A stretch of DNA of 64,000 bases from Acidobacteriaceae bacterium (GCA_030038195.1 JASHPJ010000030.1:1-64000), one strand, 5' to 3'; positions 52,759 to 62,043 are shown, counted from the first letter of the stretch. Translations and numbers: made by a program. The notes: generated by a model not told the origin, from the letters alone.

Positions 52759-55700
52759 TCAGAAAATCGCGTGGAACGACAATTGAATACTTCTTGGAGC
52801 ATTGGCGGTGCTGATAATGCCAAAGCCCTGTGTGTTCGGTCCTACTGTATTGTTGTAGCCTGGGCTGTTCAGCACAGTGTGATTCAACGCGTTAAATGCC
52901 TCGGCATGGAAATTAAGCTTTACCGACTCCCAAATTCCGAAATCCTTGTCGAGACTTGCATTGAAGTCTTCAATACCCGAAGCAGGCCCCTTCCAGACAC
53001 CAGCCGTAGCATTGCCAAGGAACATCCGCTGTCCCACCCCAGGTAATGTGGTCGGTACACCACTCACAAGCGCCTGATCCGCTCTAACGAATTTGCTCGG
53101 ATCAAGCCAGCTCACACCGATCATCGATCCGCCCGACATGACGACCTGTTTACGATTAGAAAGCAGCGCGCCGCCTCCGGTATAGTTCGCATAACATCCG
53201 GCCGAACTGAAGTTGAACTCGTTGCAGTTGTAATCTGCCACACTCCCGTAGCCGCCGGTGCTTGCCGTTCCGGTCCCACCGATCGCCCAACCATCAAAAA
53301 TTTTGTCGGCTAACGTGTGCTGGCGCAGGAATAAGGGAAGCCTGTAACGGAACGCCGCGGTCATCTGGTGCACCGTACCTGGGCTGTAGTAATCCAGTGC
53401 GCAGTCTGCCAGATATCGGCAGCCCTGTTGAGCCGAGGTACTGCTGTACGTATAAGTTCCCAGCAGTGTTAGACCATACGAGTACCTCTTGTTAACCTCC
53501 ACCTGCAGGGAGTTATACCAGGAGTTGTAATCGGAGTAAAAGGTGGTGATTCCGTTGAACCCGGCCGGATAGTATGGCTCGCGTGACAGAATGTTCGCGG
53601 CGTCATTCGTGCTCCCTCCAGGGACAAAGATGGGCCAGTTCTGGTTGTGCGTCTCGAATAAATGAGTTCCGTGGGTTGCAACCCACGCCGCGGAAAAGAC
53701 GTATGTATTGATCGGCTCGATTTCAAATTCCAGATTGAACTTGTCATACAAGCCGTTATTGAAATTCTTCGCGATTGCCTGAGTGGAAAGGGGATTCGGA
53801 AAGACCAACGTAGCGGCTGCCGAAGATCCTGCTGTTGGTGCCGAAAACGGGAATGGAACGCTGCCGTATTGTGCGTAAGGCTGAGAGAGATCAAGTCCCG
53901 GTCCTTGAGTGGGGTAATAGTCGACGCCGAAAGGCGCTGCTGTCGTATAGTTGTTGAAATTCAACAGATACTCATAATCCGTGTAGAGTCCGTAACCGCC
54001 TTTGAGTGCAGCCTTGTGATTTCCCAGAAGGTCCCACGCGAACGAAAACCGGGGTCCCACGTTGTAGGCGTTGCCGGATAAGTTCGCCGGGATTCCACGA
54101 TCTCCAACTGTAACCAGCCCGACCGGCGCTGTTGGAAACACCGTCGATGCCTGACCTGGACGGAAAGTTACAAAACGGTTCTTCTCTTCTGTGATTCCAA
54201 AGTATGGTTGGAGGCGCGCGCCGATCATGACTGTCAATCGCGACTTCAGCTTCACCGTATCCTGAATGTACGCTTCCCGCGCCGGATAGTTCACGATAAG
54301 ATTCTGCGTGCTGTTTTGAGAAAAACTGGCGCCGAATTGGCCAAGAGGCCCACCATTCAGCAGCATATCCGCAATGCCATTGCCTGTACCGCCATAGACA
54401 CTGTCGGAGTCCTGAAACGAGACGTTGCCTCCCGCGCCCCAGGTCTGATTAAAGACCTCATGGTAGTTGCGGAATTCCAGGCCGGCTTTGATGGTGTGGC
54501 GCCCCTTAGTCCAGGTGAAATTGTCCGTGATATCCCAGGTGTGTTGCGTCATCGGATTTACGTACCCGTTGTAAATGCCCATGCCCATACTGCGTGGAGT
54601 AGAGATTTGCTGAACATTCGGTGCCAGATGATCACCTACCGAGTTAATTCCCGTGTTTGATGGATTCACTATCCCTGTACAAGGCGCGCATGTGTTCGTA
54701 ACTGAAATCTCGGTCTGGGTAATGCCCAAAACGAAGTTGTTCAGCATCGAAGGCGTGATGGTGTAGGTATCATTCACGGCCCAGACCTTCGTCTGGTCGG
54801 GTTCGCCCCAGGTTGCCTGGGGATTGGGATACTGAGTTGCCCACGATGCTTCCCCGAATTCGTCGTACATATCCTGGAAAGTCGGGTTGTCGTTGTACCA
54901 CCAGAGGCTGCCGAAGACCCGGTTCTTGCTGCCGAGATTCTCGTCGATGCGCACCATCCAAGTCTGAATGAGCGTTTCGTAATTCGGATTCCATGTAAAC
55001 GTGTCGTTTCCGCTGGTTGGCTCGGGCATGATTGCTGTGCCGCCGGAAGAGTTGAGGGCTTGCCCCATGGGGCCGAAGTCCGATGCAGGAATGATCGGCA
55101 TCGGCGCGCCATTGACAATTGGAACCCCGTCTGGCGAATTGGTGAAATCGCCGCTGCGTTCGGCGTCAGTAATGGTCTGTCCGCTCGTTGTCGAATTCTT
55201 CGACGTATTGGTGCGCTCATATGAGACGAAGAAGAATGTCCGGTTCTTGCCGTTGTAGAGTTTAGGCAGCCATACTGGACCGCCTACATTGCCGCCGTAC
55301 CACTCCTGGTGAAATGGCTGGCGCGGAATGCCCTGGAAGTTGTTTGACCAGGAGTTCGCGTTCCATGCGCCATTTTGCAAATAGGTCCAGAACTGCCCGT
55401 GAAAGTCGTTGGTGCCGTTTTTCAGCGTGGCCTCAATCTGTCCGCCGGCGCCACGGGCCACCGAGGCGTCAGGAAGCGCCGAAGACACGCTAAATTCGGC
55501 GGTGTTCTCTGACTGTGGGAAGTTGGCTGCTGCAGAGCCATGCATGTAATCATTCATGGCTGCGCCGTCGATTTCGTAATTGTTGGTCAGTTGCGAAACG
55601 CCGTTGAAGCTGGTCACTGGGATGTAGTAACTGGCGCCGGTTCCAGCCGCTGTTGCACCCGGCATCAACACTTCCATTGATTCGCGTGGGTCGCGCCCTT

Positions 55701-56211
55701 CAACCGGAATTGCTTCCATGAGATCGGGTTCAATTGTGGTCAGATTGTTTGCCGTTTCTGTATCCACCATGGCGGACGACCCCGAGACTGTGATGGTCTG
55801 AGTCTCCGTCCCCACTTGCAGTGTCACAGGAAGTGTGGCGAACCCTCCCGCATGAAGGATGACCTCGTTCGCCACAAAAGTCTTAAAACCAGAGGCTGTG
55901 CAAGTGACCGTGTACGTCCCGGCGGCAATTGAAACAAATTGGTAGAACCCGGCGCCATCGCTCGTTACTTTTGCCTCAATACCGGTGTTCACGTTGTGCG
56001 CGACGATCGCTGCATTCGGTATCACCGCGCCACTCGGGTCCGTGACCGTGCCCGCGAGCGATGCCGAAATGTCAACTTGGGCCCATACCGGCCTTCCGCA
56101 GAGCGCGATGCTGACGACAGAGAAGATGACCGCCAGCATGTATGCAAAGCGGTAAAGGTGGTGCCGCTTTCCCGACTTGCTCAAATCTGTGCGTTTTTCC
56201 TGAAAATGCAT
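52759..56211 (-). CDS. TonB-dependent receptor, Oar-like
   Basis: A 1150-residue outer-membrane protein. A signal peptide (MLAVIFSVVSIALCGRPVWAQ) is followed by a carboxypeptidase-regulatory-like domain (LAGTVTDPSGAVIPNAAIVAHN, GFYQFVSIAAGTYTVTCTASGF). A plug (NNYEIDGAAMNDYMHGSA) and a long beta-barrel rich in aromatic strands end with the usual C-terminal aromatic residue (SFHAIF). Acidobacteria carry many such receptors for glycan or peptide uptake. It precedes the two hydrolase genes and follows the sensor module. LacI-type half sites lie upstream at 56332-56371. Confidence 0.92.
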   Translation of the reverse strand: MHFQEKRTDLSKSGKRHHLYRFAYMLAVIFSVVSIALCGRPVWAQVDISASLAGTVTDPSGAVIPNAAIVAHNVNTGIEAKVTSDGAGFYQFVSIAAGTYTVTCTASGFKTFVANEVILHAGGFATLPVTLQVGTETQTITVSGSSAMVDTETANNLTTIEPDLMEAIPVEGRDPRESMEVLMPGATAAGTGASYYIPVTSFNGVSQLTNNYEIDGAAMNDYMHGSAAANFPQSENTAEFSVSSALPDASVARGAGGQIEATLKNGTNDFHGQFWTYLQNGAWNANSWSNNFQGIPRQPFHQEWYGGNVGGPVWLPKLYNGKNRTFFFVSYERTNTSKNSTTSGQTITDAERSGDFTNSPDGVPIVNGAPMPIIPASDFGPMGQALNSSGGTAIMPEPTSGNDTFTWNPNYETLIQTWMVRIDENLGSKNRVFGSLWWYNDNPTFQDMYDEFGEASWATQYPNPQATWGEPDQTKVWAVNDTYTITPSMLNNFVLGITQTEISVTNTCAPCTGIVNPSNTGINSVGDHLAPNVQQISTPRSMGMGIYNGYVNPMTQHTWDITDNFTWTKGRHTIKAGLEFRNYHEVFNQTWGAGGNVSFQDSDSVYGGTGNGIADMLLNGGPLGQFGASFSQNSTQNLIVNYPAREAYIQDTVKLKSRLTVMIGARLQPYFGITEEKNRFVTFRPGQASTVFPTAPVGLVTVGDRGIPANLSGNAYNVGPRFSFAWDLLGNHKAALKGGYGLYTDYEYLLNFNNYTTAAPFGVDYYPTQGPGLDLSQPYAQYGSVPFPFSAPTAGSSAAATLVFPNPLSTQAIAKNFNNGLYDKFNLEFEIEPINTYVFSAAWVATHGTHLFETHNQNWPIFVPGGSTNDAANILSREPYYPAGFNGITTFYSDYNSWYNSLQVEVNKRYSYGLTLLGTYTYSSTSAQQGCRYLADCALDYYSPGTVHQMTAAFRYRLPLFLRQHTLADKIFDGWAIGGTGTASTGGYGSVADYNCNEFNFSSAGCYANYTGGGALLSNRKQVVMSGGSMIGVSWLDPSKFVRADQALVSGVPTTLPGVGQRMFLGNATAGVWKGPASGIEDFNASLDKDFGIWESVKLNFHAEAFNALNHTVLNSPGYNNTVGPNTQGFGIISTANAPRSIQLSFHAIF

Positions 56212-56331
56212 TTTTGCCCCCTCTTGAACTCTGGACTGTTACACATCTCGATGCCGCCGCGTTGCGCTTCTGGCGCTTTTACACTCCACGGTCTCTCGCA
56301 GGCCCGGCCGACTACCGCAACCCCTTCACGG

Positions 56332-56371
56332 CACTGAAACGAATGCCACTGAAACCGTGAAAACGTTAGAC
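56332..56371. promoter_or_regulatory. LacI-type operator cluster upstream of the TonB receptor
   Basis: CACTGAAACG (56332) and CACTGAAACCG (56348) are direct repeats spaced 16 bases apart. TGAAAACGTTAGAC (56358-56371) fits a LacI-type site. They lie 120-160 bases before the receptor start. Confidence 0.45.
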
Positions 56372-56492
56372 TTTCATCTATTCACTTGTCATGATGGCAA
56401 TGGACCAATTTGCAATGATGCATTTGCACTATGCCAGGAGAGTCGGGGATGGTGCAGGCCGCCAGACGGGTGCGAACGGCGAATGTCTGCAG

Positions 56493-57959
56493 CTATTGGG
56501 CGCTTGACCTGGGGTGATGAACGAGGTCCTGAAGGCGTTCCCAATAAACCGATATGCCTGTCCTGAGTGCCGTGATGAGCCGTCGTCCCGGATTCCCGTG
56601 CAGATAGACCAGCGCATGAATGCGCGTGCCTCGACCGGTCTCGCTTACGACGCTGAATTCTCCGCGCAGGGCTCGGATTTTCTCACTCATACCAGCCAGA
56701 CCGTAGCCTTTGACCTGTGTGGTTTTGGGATCAAATCCGCTACCATCGTCGGTTACTGTCAGGCAAACACTGGAAGGTCTATATTCCAGTTCAACATCGA
56801 GGGCAGAAGGATTGCCATGGCGTAACGCATTGGCAATAGCTTCCTGTGCTATACGGTACAAGGCATCGGTGGTGGAGAGGGAAAGACTGCTGGCCGGCCC
56901 ACTGGTTACGAAATGTACTTGAAGCTTCGATCCAGCCGTACTCCTTTCCAGCGCGTCACGAATCGCCGAAGGCAGATCTGCGCCTTCAACCAATTGCTGA
57001 GGACGCAGCATCATGATGCTGCGGTGCGCCTCAGAGTGGCTGTGGCGCACCATGTCCAGGGCCATATCAAGATGGCGTGCCAGCAGAGTGTTCGTATTGG
57101 GGACGACTTTGCGCGCCGCCTGAATCTGAAATGAGAGACCGGCAAAGCTCTGCGCCAGCGTGTCGTGCAATTCGCCTCCCAGTCTCGCCCGCTCGGCCAT
57201 GATTGCCTTATACTTGGACTTCAACATCTGGATCAGGATCAGGTGTCCTGCGATTACCAGGAGCGCAAGTAGAAATCCGATTTCCAGAAGATGCTTTGGA
57301 CTCCACCAGGGCGGGCCAGAAATTACTGTCACATCCTGTGCGGATCGCAGCAAGATGGCGAACCCGCCGCGGTAGAGCGTATCCCGCGGCTGGAGAGAAC
57401 ACACACCGCGAAGGCGGAGAATCGATCCGCTTTGAATTTCGGGAAGAGAGGAGCCGCCGGGTCCTGAATTAAGTTTGGCCAGGAAGACCTGCTGGCCGCT
57501 TTTCAGCTTCAGCCAGGTTTCCCGACCACTGCTCTCTCTGTCCACGAACCGCCCGGTTACCTCGATCAGGAGACCGGCGAATTTACCTAGCGCCGCCTCG
57601 TCCGGAGTCACCGAAAGGGGCGGTATCGGCGAGCCGTGCCAAAGAAGATCAACTTTGCTATCACGAAGGACCAGCCCATCTTCCGTATCGTCGGCGTGTC
57701 CCGTAACGAGCAGTTGGTCTCCGATTCTCAGACCCTGCGTGGAGAGTCCATCGACTTCCGCTCCACCCGTTGAATCCTGAATGTACGATGGATTTCCGTT
57801 TAGCGTAAGAGTCGCTTGTACCATAACTAGGGAGGCGGGCAATTGCGGTTGCGAATGGATGGCAGCAATCGATGCGTAGGTCGCGGGGGCCTGCGCGCTT
57901 GCGGCGGCTGTAGCGAGCCCCATAAGAATCACAGCGCCATATCGTATCGCTGGCTTCAT
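56493..57959 (-). CDS. Membrane histidine kinase, HisKA_3 (NarX/LiaS type)
   Basis: A 488-residue kinase. After a signal peptide (YGAVILMGLATAAASAQ) a periplasmic region contains an OB-fold-like stretch (GGAEVDGLSTQGLRIGDQLLVTG). One membrane helix follows (LLEIGFLLALLVIAGHLILI). The HisKA_3 domain has the phospho-acceptor in LGGELHDTLAQSF (His 265). HATPase_c shows EAIANALRHGNP, DDGSGFDP and GYGLAGMSEKI. GGGAAG precedes the chosen ATG 57959; ATG 57983 is possible. It is the last gene of the regulator, binding-protein, lectin-like and kinase series. Confidence 0.9.
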   Translation of the reverse strand: MKPAIRYGAVILMGLATAAASAQAPATYASIAAIHSQPQLPASLVMVQATLTLNGNPSYIQDSTGGAEVDGLSTQGLRIGDQLLVTGHADDTEDGLVLRDSKVDLLWHGSPIPPLSVTPDEAALGKFAGLLIEVTGRFVDRESSGRETWLKLKSGQQVFLAKLNSGPGGSSLPEIQSGSILRLRGVCSLQPRDTLYRGGFAILLRSAQDVTVISGPPWWSPKHLLEIGFLLALLVIAGHLILIQMLKSKYKAIMAERARLGGELHDTLAQSFAGLSFQIQAARKVVPNTNTLLARHLDMALDMVRHSHSEAHRSIMMLRPQQLVEGADLPSAIRDALERSTAGSKLQVHFVTSGPASSLSLSTTDALYRIAQEAIANALRHGNPSALDVELEYRPSSVCLTVTDDGSGFDPKTTQVKGYGLAGMSEKIRALRGEFSVVSETGRGTRIHALVYLHGNPGRRLITALRTGISVYWERLQDLVHHPRSSAQ

Positions 57960-57991
57960 GTCGCTTCCCGGCAAACTCCTCATCCCCCGGC

Positions 57992-58639
57992 TCACTTCAA
58001 CATGGTCACCCGGACATTCTTCCATTGCCCGCCCGAATCGTAAGACCGCAGCCCGATCTTCCCCTTTACAGGGCATTGCGGCACAAAGAGGTTGAGGCTT
58101 ACTTTCTCACTCTGTCCCTGTTGTTGAGCGAGAAGGCCGATGTGGCAGCCTCTCAACTCCATCCGAATGTGATACCAACAGTTGGGCAGGATAGGATTGG
58201 GCATAGGTTTTGCCGCCATCTCGCTCCATCCATGATCCGCTACTCCCAACACCAAAGCCCCATCGCGCACTCGGAGTCCGCCGTATATCCCGCTGTACGC
58301 ATCGACTCCAGGCTCCGCGTCCGACACTCTGGCAATCACTCCGGCATCACCGGTGCTGTTAAGCGAGATATCCGCATCAAGCGCGTAATCGGTCCAGTAT
58401 GGCGAACCTGTGATCAATTTCGCCCCGCGCTCATTGGATTCATTGACCATTACCCCGTCACGAACGTTCCAGTTCCCATCGTAGGCCACCCATTGCGAAT
58501 CGTCGCCAACTGCAAAGCTGTCGTGAAACGGCAGTCCACGCAAGGGCGAGCGCAGAACGTAAAGTACGCCCGCTGTTGCCGAAGACCCTACCAAGGCCGC
58601 AGCAAGGAAGAGAACCAGGTCTCGAATGATCGGCCGCAT
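57992..58639 (-). CDS. Membrane-anchored concanavalin-like (DUF1080/LamG-type) protein
   Basis: A 215-residue protein with one N-terminal membrane helix (LVLFLAAALVGSSATAGVLYVL) and a jelly-roll-like periplasmic domain: FHDSFAVGDDSQWVAYDGNWNVRDGVMVNES, YWTDYALDADI, GDAGVIARVSDAEPG, YHIRMELRG and KGKIGLRSYDSGGQWKNVRV. These are typical of DUF1080/concanavalin folds that bind carbohydrate. No catalytic residues are evident, so a binding or sensing role is more likely than hydrolysis. It lies between the sugar-binding protein and the kinase. Confidence 0.82.
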   Translation of the reverse strand: MRPIIRDLVLFLAAALVGSSATAGVLYVLRSPLRGLPFHDSFAVGDDSQWVAYDGNWNVRDGVMVNESNERGAKLITGSPYWTDYALDADISLNSTGDAGVIARVSDAEPGVDAYSGIYGGLRVRDGALVLGVADHGWSEMAAKPMPNPILPNCWYHIRMELRGCHIGLLAQQQGQSEKVSLNLFVPQCPVKGKIGLRSYDSGGQWKNVRVTMLK

Positions 58640-58711
58640 AAGCGCTCAATCCTCCATTCCAATCCAGACCATCAGTTGGCACCACGGCACGAAGCAGTCG
58701 GCTTGAAAATC

Positions 58712-59671
58712 TTAACGGCCGAACGCCCACACCACATTCTCGCGCGTAAGAAGCACGGCCTCCACGTGCTCCGGTGGCGGAAGAGGATGTTTTCGAATTC
58801 CGGCCAGCGCCGCTTCTACGGCGAGGTATCCAACCTGGTATCCATCCGTGGCCACTAGCGAATCCAGCTTGCCTTGCTGGAGGTTAAGAGCGAGAAAGAG
58901 ATCGCGGTCGGAACCTACCAGAGCGACTGAGTGCGGCGCATTCGAGGCCTCTAGTGCTAGCATCGCGCCCTGTGTGGCATCTGCAGTGAGCGCAAAGATA
59001 GCCTTCAAACCCGGAAACGTGTTCACGAGCTCCCGTGTGCTCTGCTCCGCTTCAGGTATCTGCACAGAGCCCGGAGATTGGGCGACAATTTCGATCCCCG
59101 GATAGGCGGCGATGGCCCGCATGAAGCTCCGTGCACGTAGCAAGCTTTCCGGCGTACCGCGGCCCAAGCCCACTATCGCTACTTCTCCCTTACCTCCCGT
59201 CAGTTGGGCGATTCTTTCGGCGGCAAGTCTGCCGAACTGCGCCTGATCAGGCGTGACCGAAGTCAGATAAGGACCGGTCGGCATTGGAGCCTCGGTCTGA
59301 ACCACGACAATGGGAATCTTGCGATTGGTCAGGTCGTCGATCATCGTGACTATACCCCACGGATTTGAAGGCCCCAGAATGAGCGCCTTTGCCCCTCTGT
59401 GTACTGCTGCCTCGGCGATCTCGATCTGACGGTCCAGATCGTCTTCCCTGGTCGGAGCGTTCCAGTAGATTCGATATCCCACGCTCCGCGCCGCAGCTTG
59501 AGCGCCGCGACGCATGTCTTCTGTGAAATTGGTGCCGCTGGTGCGCGGAATGAATGCAATCACCGGCGGGGATGCGGGTTGTCTCCAGGAAAGGAACAGC
59601 ATGGCCAGGCATCCGAAAGCAGCGCCCAATAAAGCGGCGCAGAGCGGCCGCACAATTTGTTGGATCCTCAT
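58712..59671 (-). CDS. Orphan sugar-type periplasmic binding protein, membrane anchored
   Basis: A 319-residue Peripla_BP_4-type protein with an N-terminal hydrophobic anchor (PLCAALLGAAFGCLAMLFLSW). The fold shows VIAFIPRTSGTNFTEDMRRGAQAAA, GAKALILGPSNPWGI, KIPIVVVQTEAP, FGRLAAERIAQ, KAIFALTADATQGAMLAL and ATDGYQVGYLAVEAAL, as in ribose/galactose/xylose binders. No permease or ATPase gene is nearby. The genes around it encode a response regulator and a kinase, so I infer a sensory subunit that presents the bound sugar to the kinase. Confidence 0.87.
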   Translation of the reverse strand: MRIQQIVRPLCAALLGAAFGCLAMLFLSWRQPASPPVIAFIPRTSGTNFTEDMRRGAQAAARSVGYRIYWNAPTREDDLDRQIEIAEAAVHRGAKALILGPSNPWGIVTMIDDLTNRKIPIVVVQTEAPMPTGPYLTSVTPDQAQFGRLAAERIAQLTGGKGEVAIVGLGRGTPESLLRARSFMRAIAAYPGIEIVAQSPGSVQIPEAEQSTRELVNTFPGLKAIFALTADATQGAMLALEASNAPHSVALVGSDRDLFLALNLQQGKLDSLVATDGYQVGYLAVEAALAGIRKHPLPPPEHVEAVLLTRENVVWAFGR

Positions 59672-59719
59672 TATTATGCGAAATGCTCCATCTGATCTCT
59701 AGTCCTGTTACCGGTCGCC

Positions 59720-60355
59720 TCATTCATTTAGTTTGACCAATCCGCGGCGGATGCCAATCGCTACCGCCTCGGTACGATCCTTCGCGCCCAATTTCGAAAG
59801 CAGGCTGATAACATGATTCCTGGCGGTGATATCGCTGATGAAGAGCCTCTTGGCAATCTCTTTGTTGGTAAGACCCTGCACTAGTAATTCGAGAACCTCC
59901 ACCTCGCGCGTGCTCAGCGAGGAGCGTCCAATCCGTTCAGCCAGTCGCATTGCCACGGCATTGGGAATTCTGCGAATTCCCTGGCTCACAGCGTGAATCG
60001 CCTCGATGACCTCATCCTGAGAAGCAGTCTTGAGCAAATATCCAAGAGCACCCGCCTCGATGGCATTGAAAATGTCTTCATCGAGCTGATAGTTCGTCAA
60101 TACGAGTATTTTGCTTGCTGGCTGTGAAGCGCGTAGCGCGGAAATTACTTCTACGCCGCCAATATCCGGCATCCTTAAATCCAGAAGCACCACGTCGGGA
60201 TTCAACTTTTCCGTCAGGAGAATCCCCTCTTTCCCGCAGGAGGCCATCCCAACAATGGTGATTCCTGATTCACTGTCAAGCATGCTGTGCAAGCCCCGGC
60301 GCACCACTGGATGATCATCAACAACAAGCACTCGAATGCATTCCGGCTCTGCCAT
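59720..60355 (-). CDS. NarL/FixJ-family response regulator
   Basis: A 211-residue regulator: receiver domain with phospho-acceptor Asp 59 in VVLLDLRMPD, Lys in YLLKTASQD, then a LuxR-type helix-turn-helix (LSTREVEVLELLVQGLTNKEIAKRLFISDITARNHVISLLSKL). It is the first gene of the four-gene sensory series and the natural partner of the HisKA_3 kinase. The likely targets are the TonB receptor and hydrolase genes downstream. Confidence 0.94.
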   Translation of the reverse strand: MAEPECIRVLVVDDHPVVRRGLHSMLDSESGITIVGMASCGKEGILLTEKLNPDVVLLDLRMPDIGGVEVISALRASQPASKILVLTNYQLDEDIFNAIEAGALGYLLKTASQDEVIEAIHAVSQGIRRIPNAVAMRLAERIGRSSLSTREVEVLELLVQGLTNKEIAKRLFISDITARNHVISLLSKLGAKDRTEAVAIGIRRGLVKLNE

Positions 60356-60632
60356 TCCATCCTCTTCAGCTCAGGCTCAATTCTTCCAGAAACTTCAAAC
60401 AACTGGTAAGTTGGCGCGCGTCCTCTTCCATCTATGGCATTTCCAGCACATGCCGCATTCTTTCTTCTGAAGGCATGCGCACGTCTGGCGTTCGTCCAGC
60501 AATGACAATGATGACGATTCTCTGTGCCGTCATCGGGGTTGTCAACGGCTCGCTGTTATCTTGACTGGACCGGACAATCAGCGCAACCGCGGGCGCGGCT
60601 CAAAACGTTGCCGCAGATAAAATGTGGTGCGA

Positions 60633-60656
60633 ATGCACCATTCAGCGATGGTGCAT
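60633..60656. promoter_or_regulatory. Inverted repeat, candidate operator
   Basis: ATGCACCAT and ATGGTGCAT are perfect nine-base arms around TCAGCG. The site lies between the divergent response regulator and TPR genes and just upstream of the TPR promoter. Confidence 0.45.
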
Positions 60657-60701
60657 CAGAACCAAAAGCTTCGCTGATACCAAGCCTTTCATATTCGAGG
60701 T

Positions 60702-60729
60702 TTGAGTTATTTTTCGAATCTGCTATTCT
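60702..60729 (+). promoter_or_regulatory. Candidate sigma-70 promoter of the TPR gene
   Basis: TTGAGT and TATTCT are spaced by 16 bases. They lie 25 bases before the first start codon of the TPR gene. Confidence 0.4.
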
Positions 60730-60753
60730 CGCGGATGCATTCTGGAGTCTGCT

Positions 60754-61992
60754 ATGTGTGCGTGGGCAGGTCCTGCTGATTCAGGCGGATCGACGAAGAC
60801 CGTGACGGCAAGGCGTGCTGGCTTGTTTCTCGCTGTCATTCTCGCTGGAACAGCATTCGGGGCGCAGCCTGCTTATGCACAGTCACCTTCCGCTGGTCCC
60901 CCTGATATCACCCAGCTATCACATCAGGCGGAAACCGATCTTCACGAGCAGAGGCCGGCACAGGCAGTCGAAAAGTATCAAAAGATCCTCGCAGCCGAAC
61001 CGGATAACATCGGTGCTCTCTCCAATTTGGGACTCGCGTACTACATGCAGAAGAATTTTCCGTCGGCGGCAAAGGAGTTCGACCTAGCTCTTCGCCACAA
61101 CCCAAATCTCTGGAACATTGTTGCCCTTTGCGGTCTGTCCGAGGCTCAATCTGGACAGGATAAGAGTGCGCGCGCACATCTTGAGGCTGCATTTCAGCAT
61201 GTAGCAGAACCGTCGCTGCGCTTGGCAGTGGGTAAGCAACTGTTCAGCAGTGAATTCGAGACGGGCGATTTGAACCAAGCAGCCGAAATCGTTGTGCAAT
61301 TGCAGCAACTCGATCCGAAGAATATTGATATTATGTACGCCGCGCATCAGGTGTACTCTCTGTTGGCGGATAGAGCCTTCCTTTCTGTCGCACGCCTGCA
61401 GCCGGATTCTGCGCGAATGTTCCAACTGTGGGGCGACCGCATGACGGAATTGGGAGATACGGAGGGAGCCATTGTGGCCTATCGCATGGCCATTCAGCGC
61501 GATCCCAATCTCTCCAGCGTTCACGTTGCGCTTGCCGATGCACTCAACAACTCTCGCTCCGCGACCGAGAGAGCGCAGGCCGAAAGCGAATACCAAAAGG
61601 CGCTGGCCATCGATCCCCAGGACGAGAGAGCCGAATGCAAGCTCGGAGATATTGAGTTTCAGCGCTCCAATCACGAAGGCGCCACGCATCACTATAGGCG
61701 CGCCCTTCAGCTTCGGCCGGACGACCCTGACGCCAACGAAGGCTTGGGTATGGTTCTTTTCTCTTCGCGTTCGTACGCAGAGGCCAGGGTGTATCTGGCT
61801 CGCGCAGTACAACTGGACCCGACCAATGCAACGGACTATTACCACTTGAGCCAGGCAAGCAGAGAAACAGGAGATTTGGATGAGGCAAAGCGTGAAATGA
61901 GTGAATTCCTGAAGTTGAAAGCTGAAAGTGAGAATCTCAAGCGCAGCTTCGGCGAGTTGCCGCTTGAACGCGCTCGACAGAACACTCCATAG
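60754..61992 (+). CDS. Secreted tetratricopeptide repeat protein
   Basis: A 412-residue protein with a signal peptide (RRAGLFLAVILAGTAFGAQPAYAQ). About eight TPR units follow (AEPDNIGALSNLGLAYYMQKNFPSAAKEFDLAL, LRPDDPDANEGLGMVLFSSRSYAEARVYLARAV). TPR arrays mediate protein contacts; no enzyme domain is present. The start may be ATG 60754 or GTG 60802, the latter closer to the signal peptide. It is divergent from the sensory module and may belong functionally to it, but this is not shown. Confidence 0.85.
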   Translation: MCAWAGPADSGGSTKTVTARRAGLFLAVILAGTAFGAQPAYAQSPSAGPPDITQLSHQAETDLHEQRPAQAVEKYQKILAAEPDNIGALSNLGLAYYMQKNFPSAAKEFDLALRHNPNLWNIVALCGLSEAQSGQDKSARAHLEAAFQHVAEPSLRLAVGKQLFSSEFETGDLNQAAEIVVQLQQLDPKNIDIMYAAHQVYSLLADRAFLSVARLQPDSARMFQLWGDRMTELGDTEGAIVAYRMAIQRDPNLSSVHVALADALNNSRSATERAQAESEYQKALAIDPQDERAECKLGDIEFQRSNHEGATHHYRRALQLRPDDPDANEGLGMVLFSSRSYAEARVYLARAVQLDPTNATDYYHLSQASRETGDLDEAKREMSEFLKLKAESENLKRSFGELPLERARQNTP

Positions 61993-62043
61993 CGCTCCTG
62001 ACGCAGCACGGCACACAGACCCAGTCTAGTAAAGGAGTCATCC

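Larger units (their letters stand above)
60356..60753. other. Divergent region between response regulator and TPR gene
   Basis: There is no gene in 398 bases. It holds an inverted repeat (60633-60656) and a promoter-like pair for the TPR gene (60702-60729). Confidence 0.5.

Noticed and set aside
61084-62016. 310-codon minus-strand ORF
   Set aside because: Antisense to the TPR gene.
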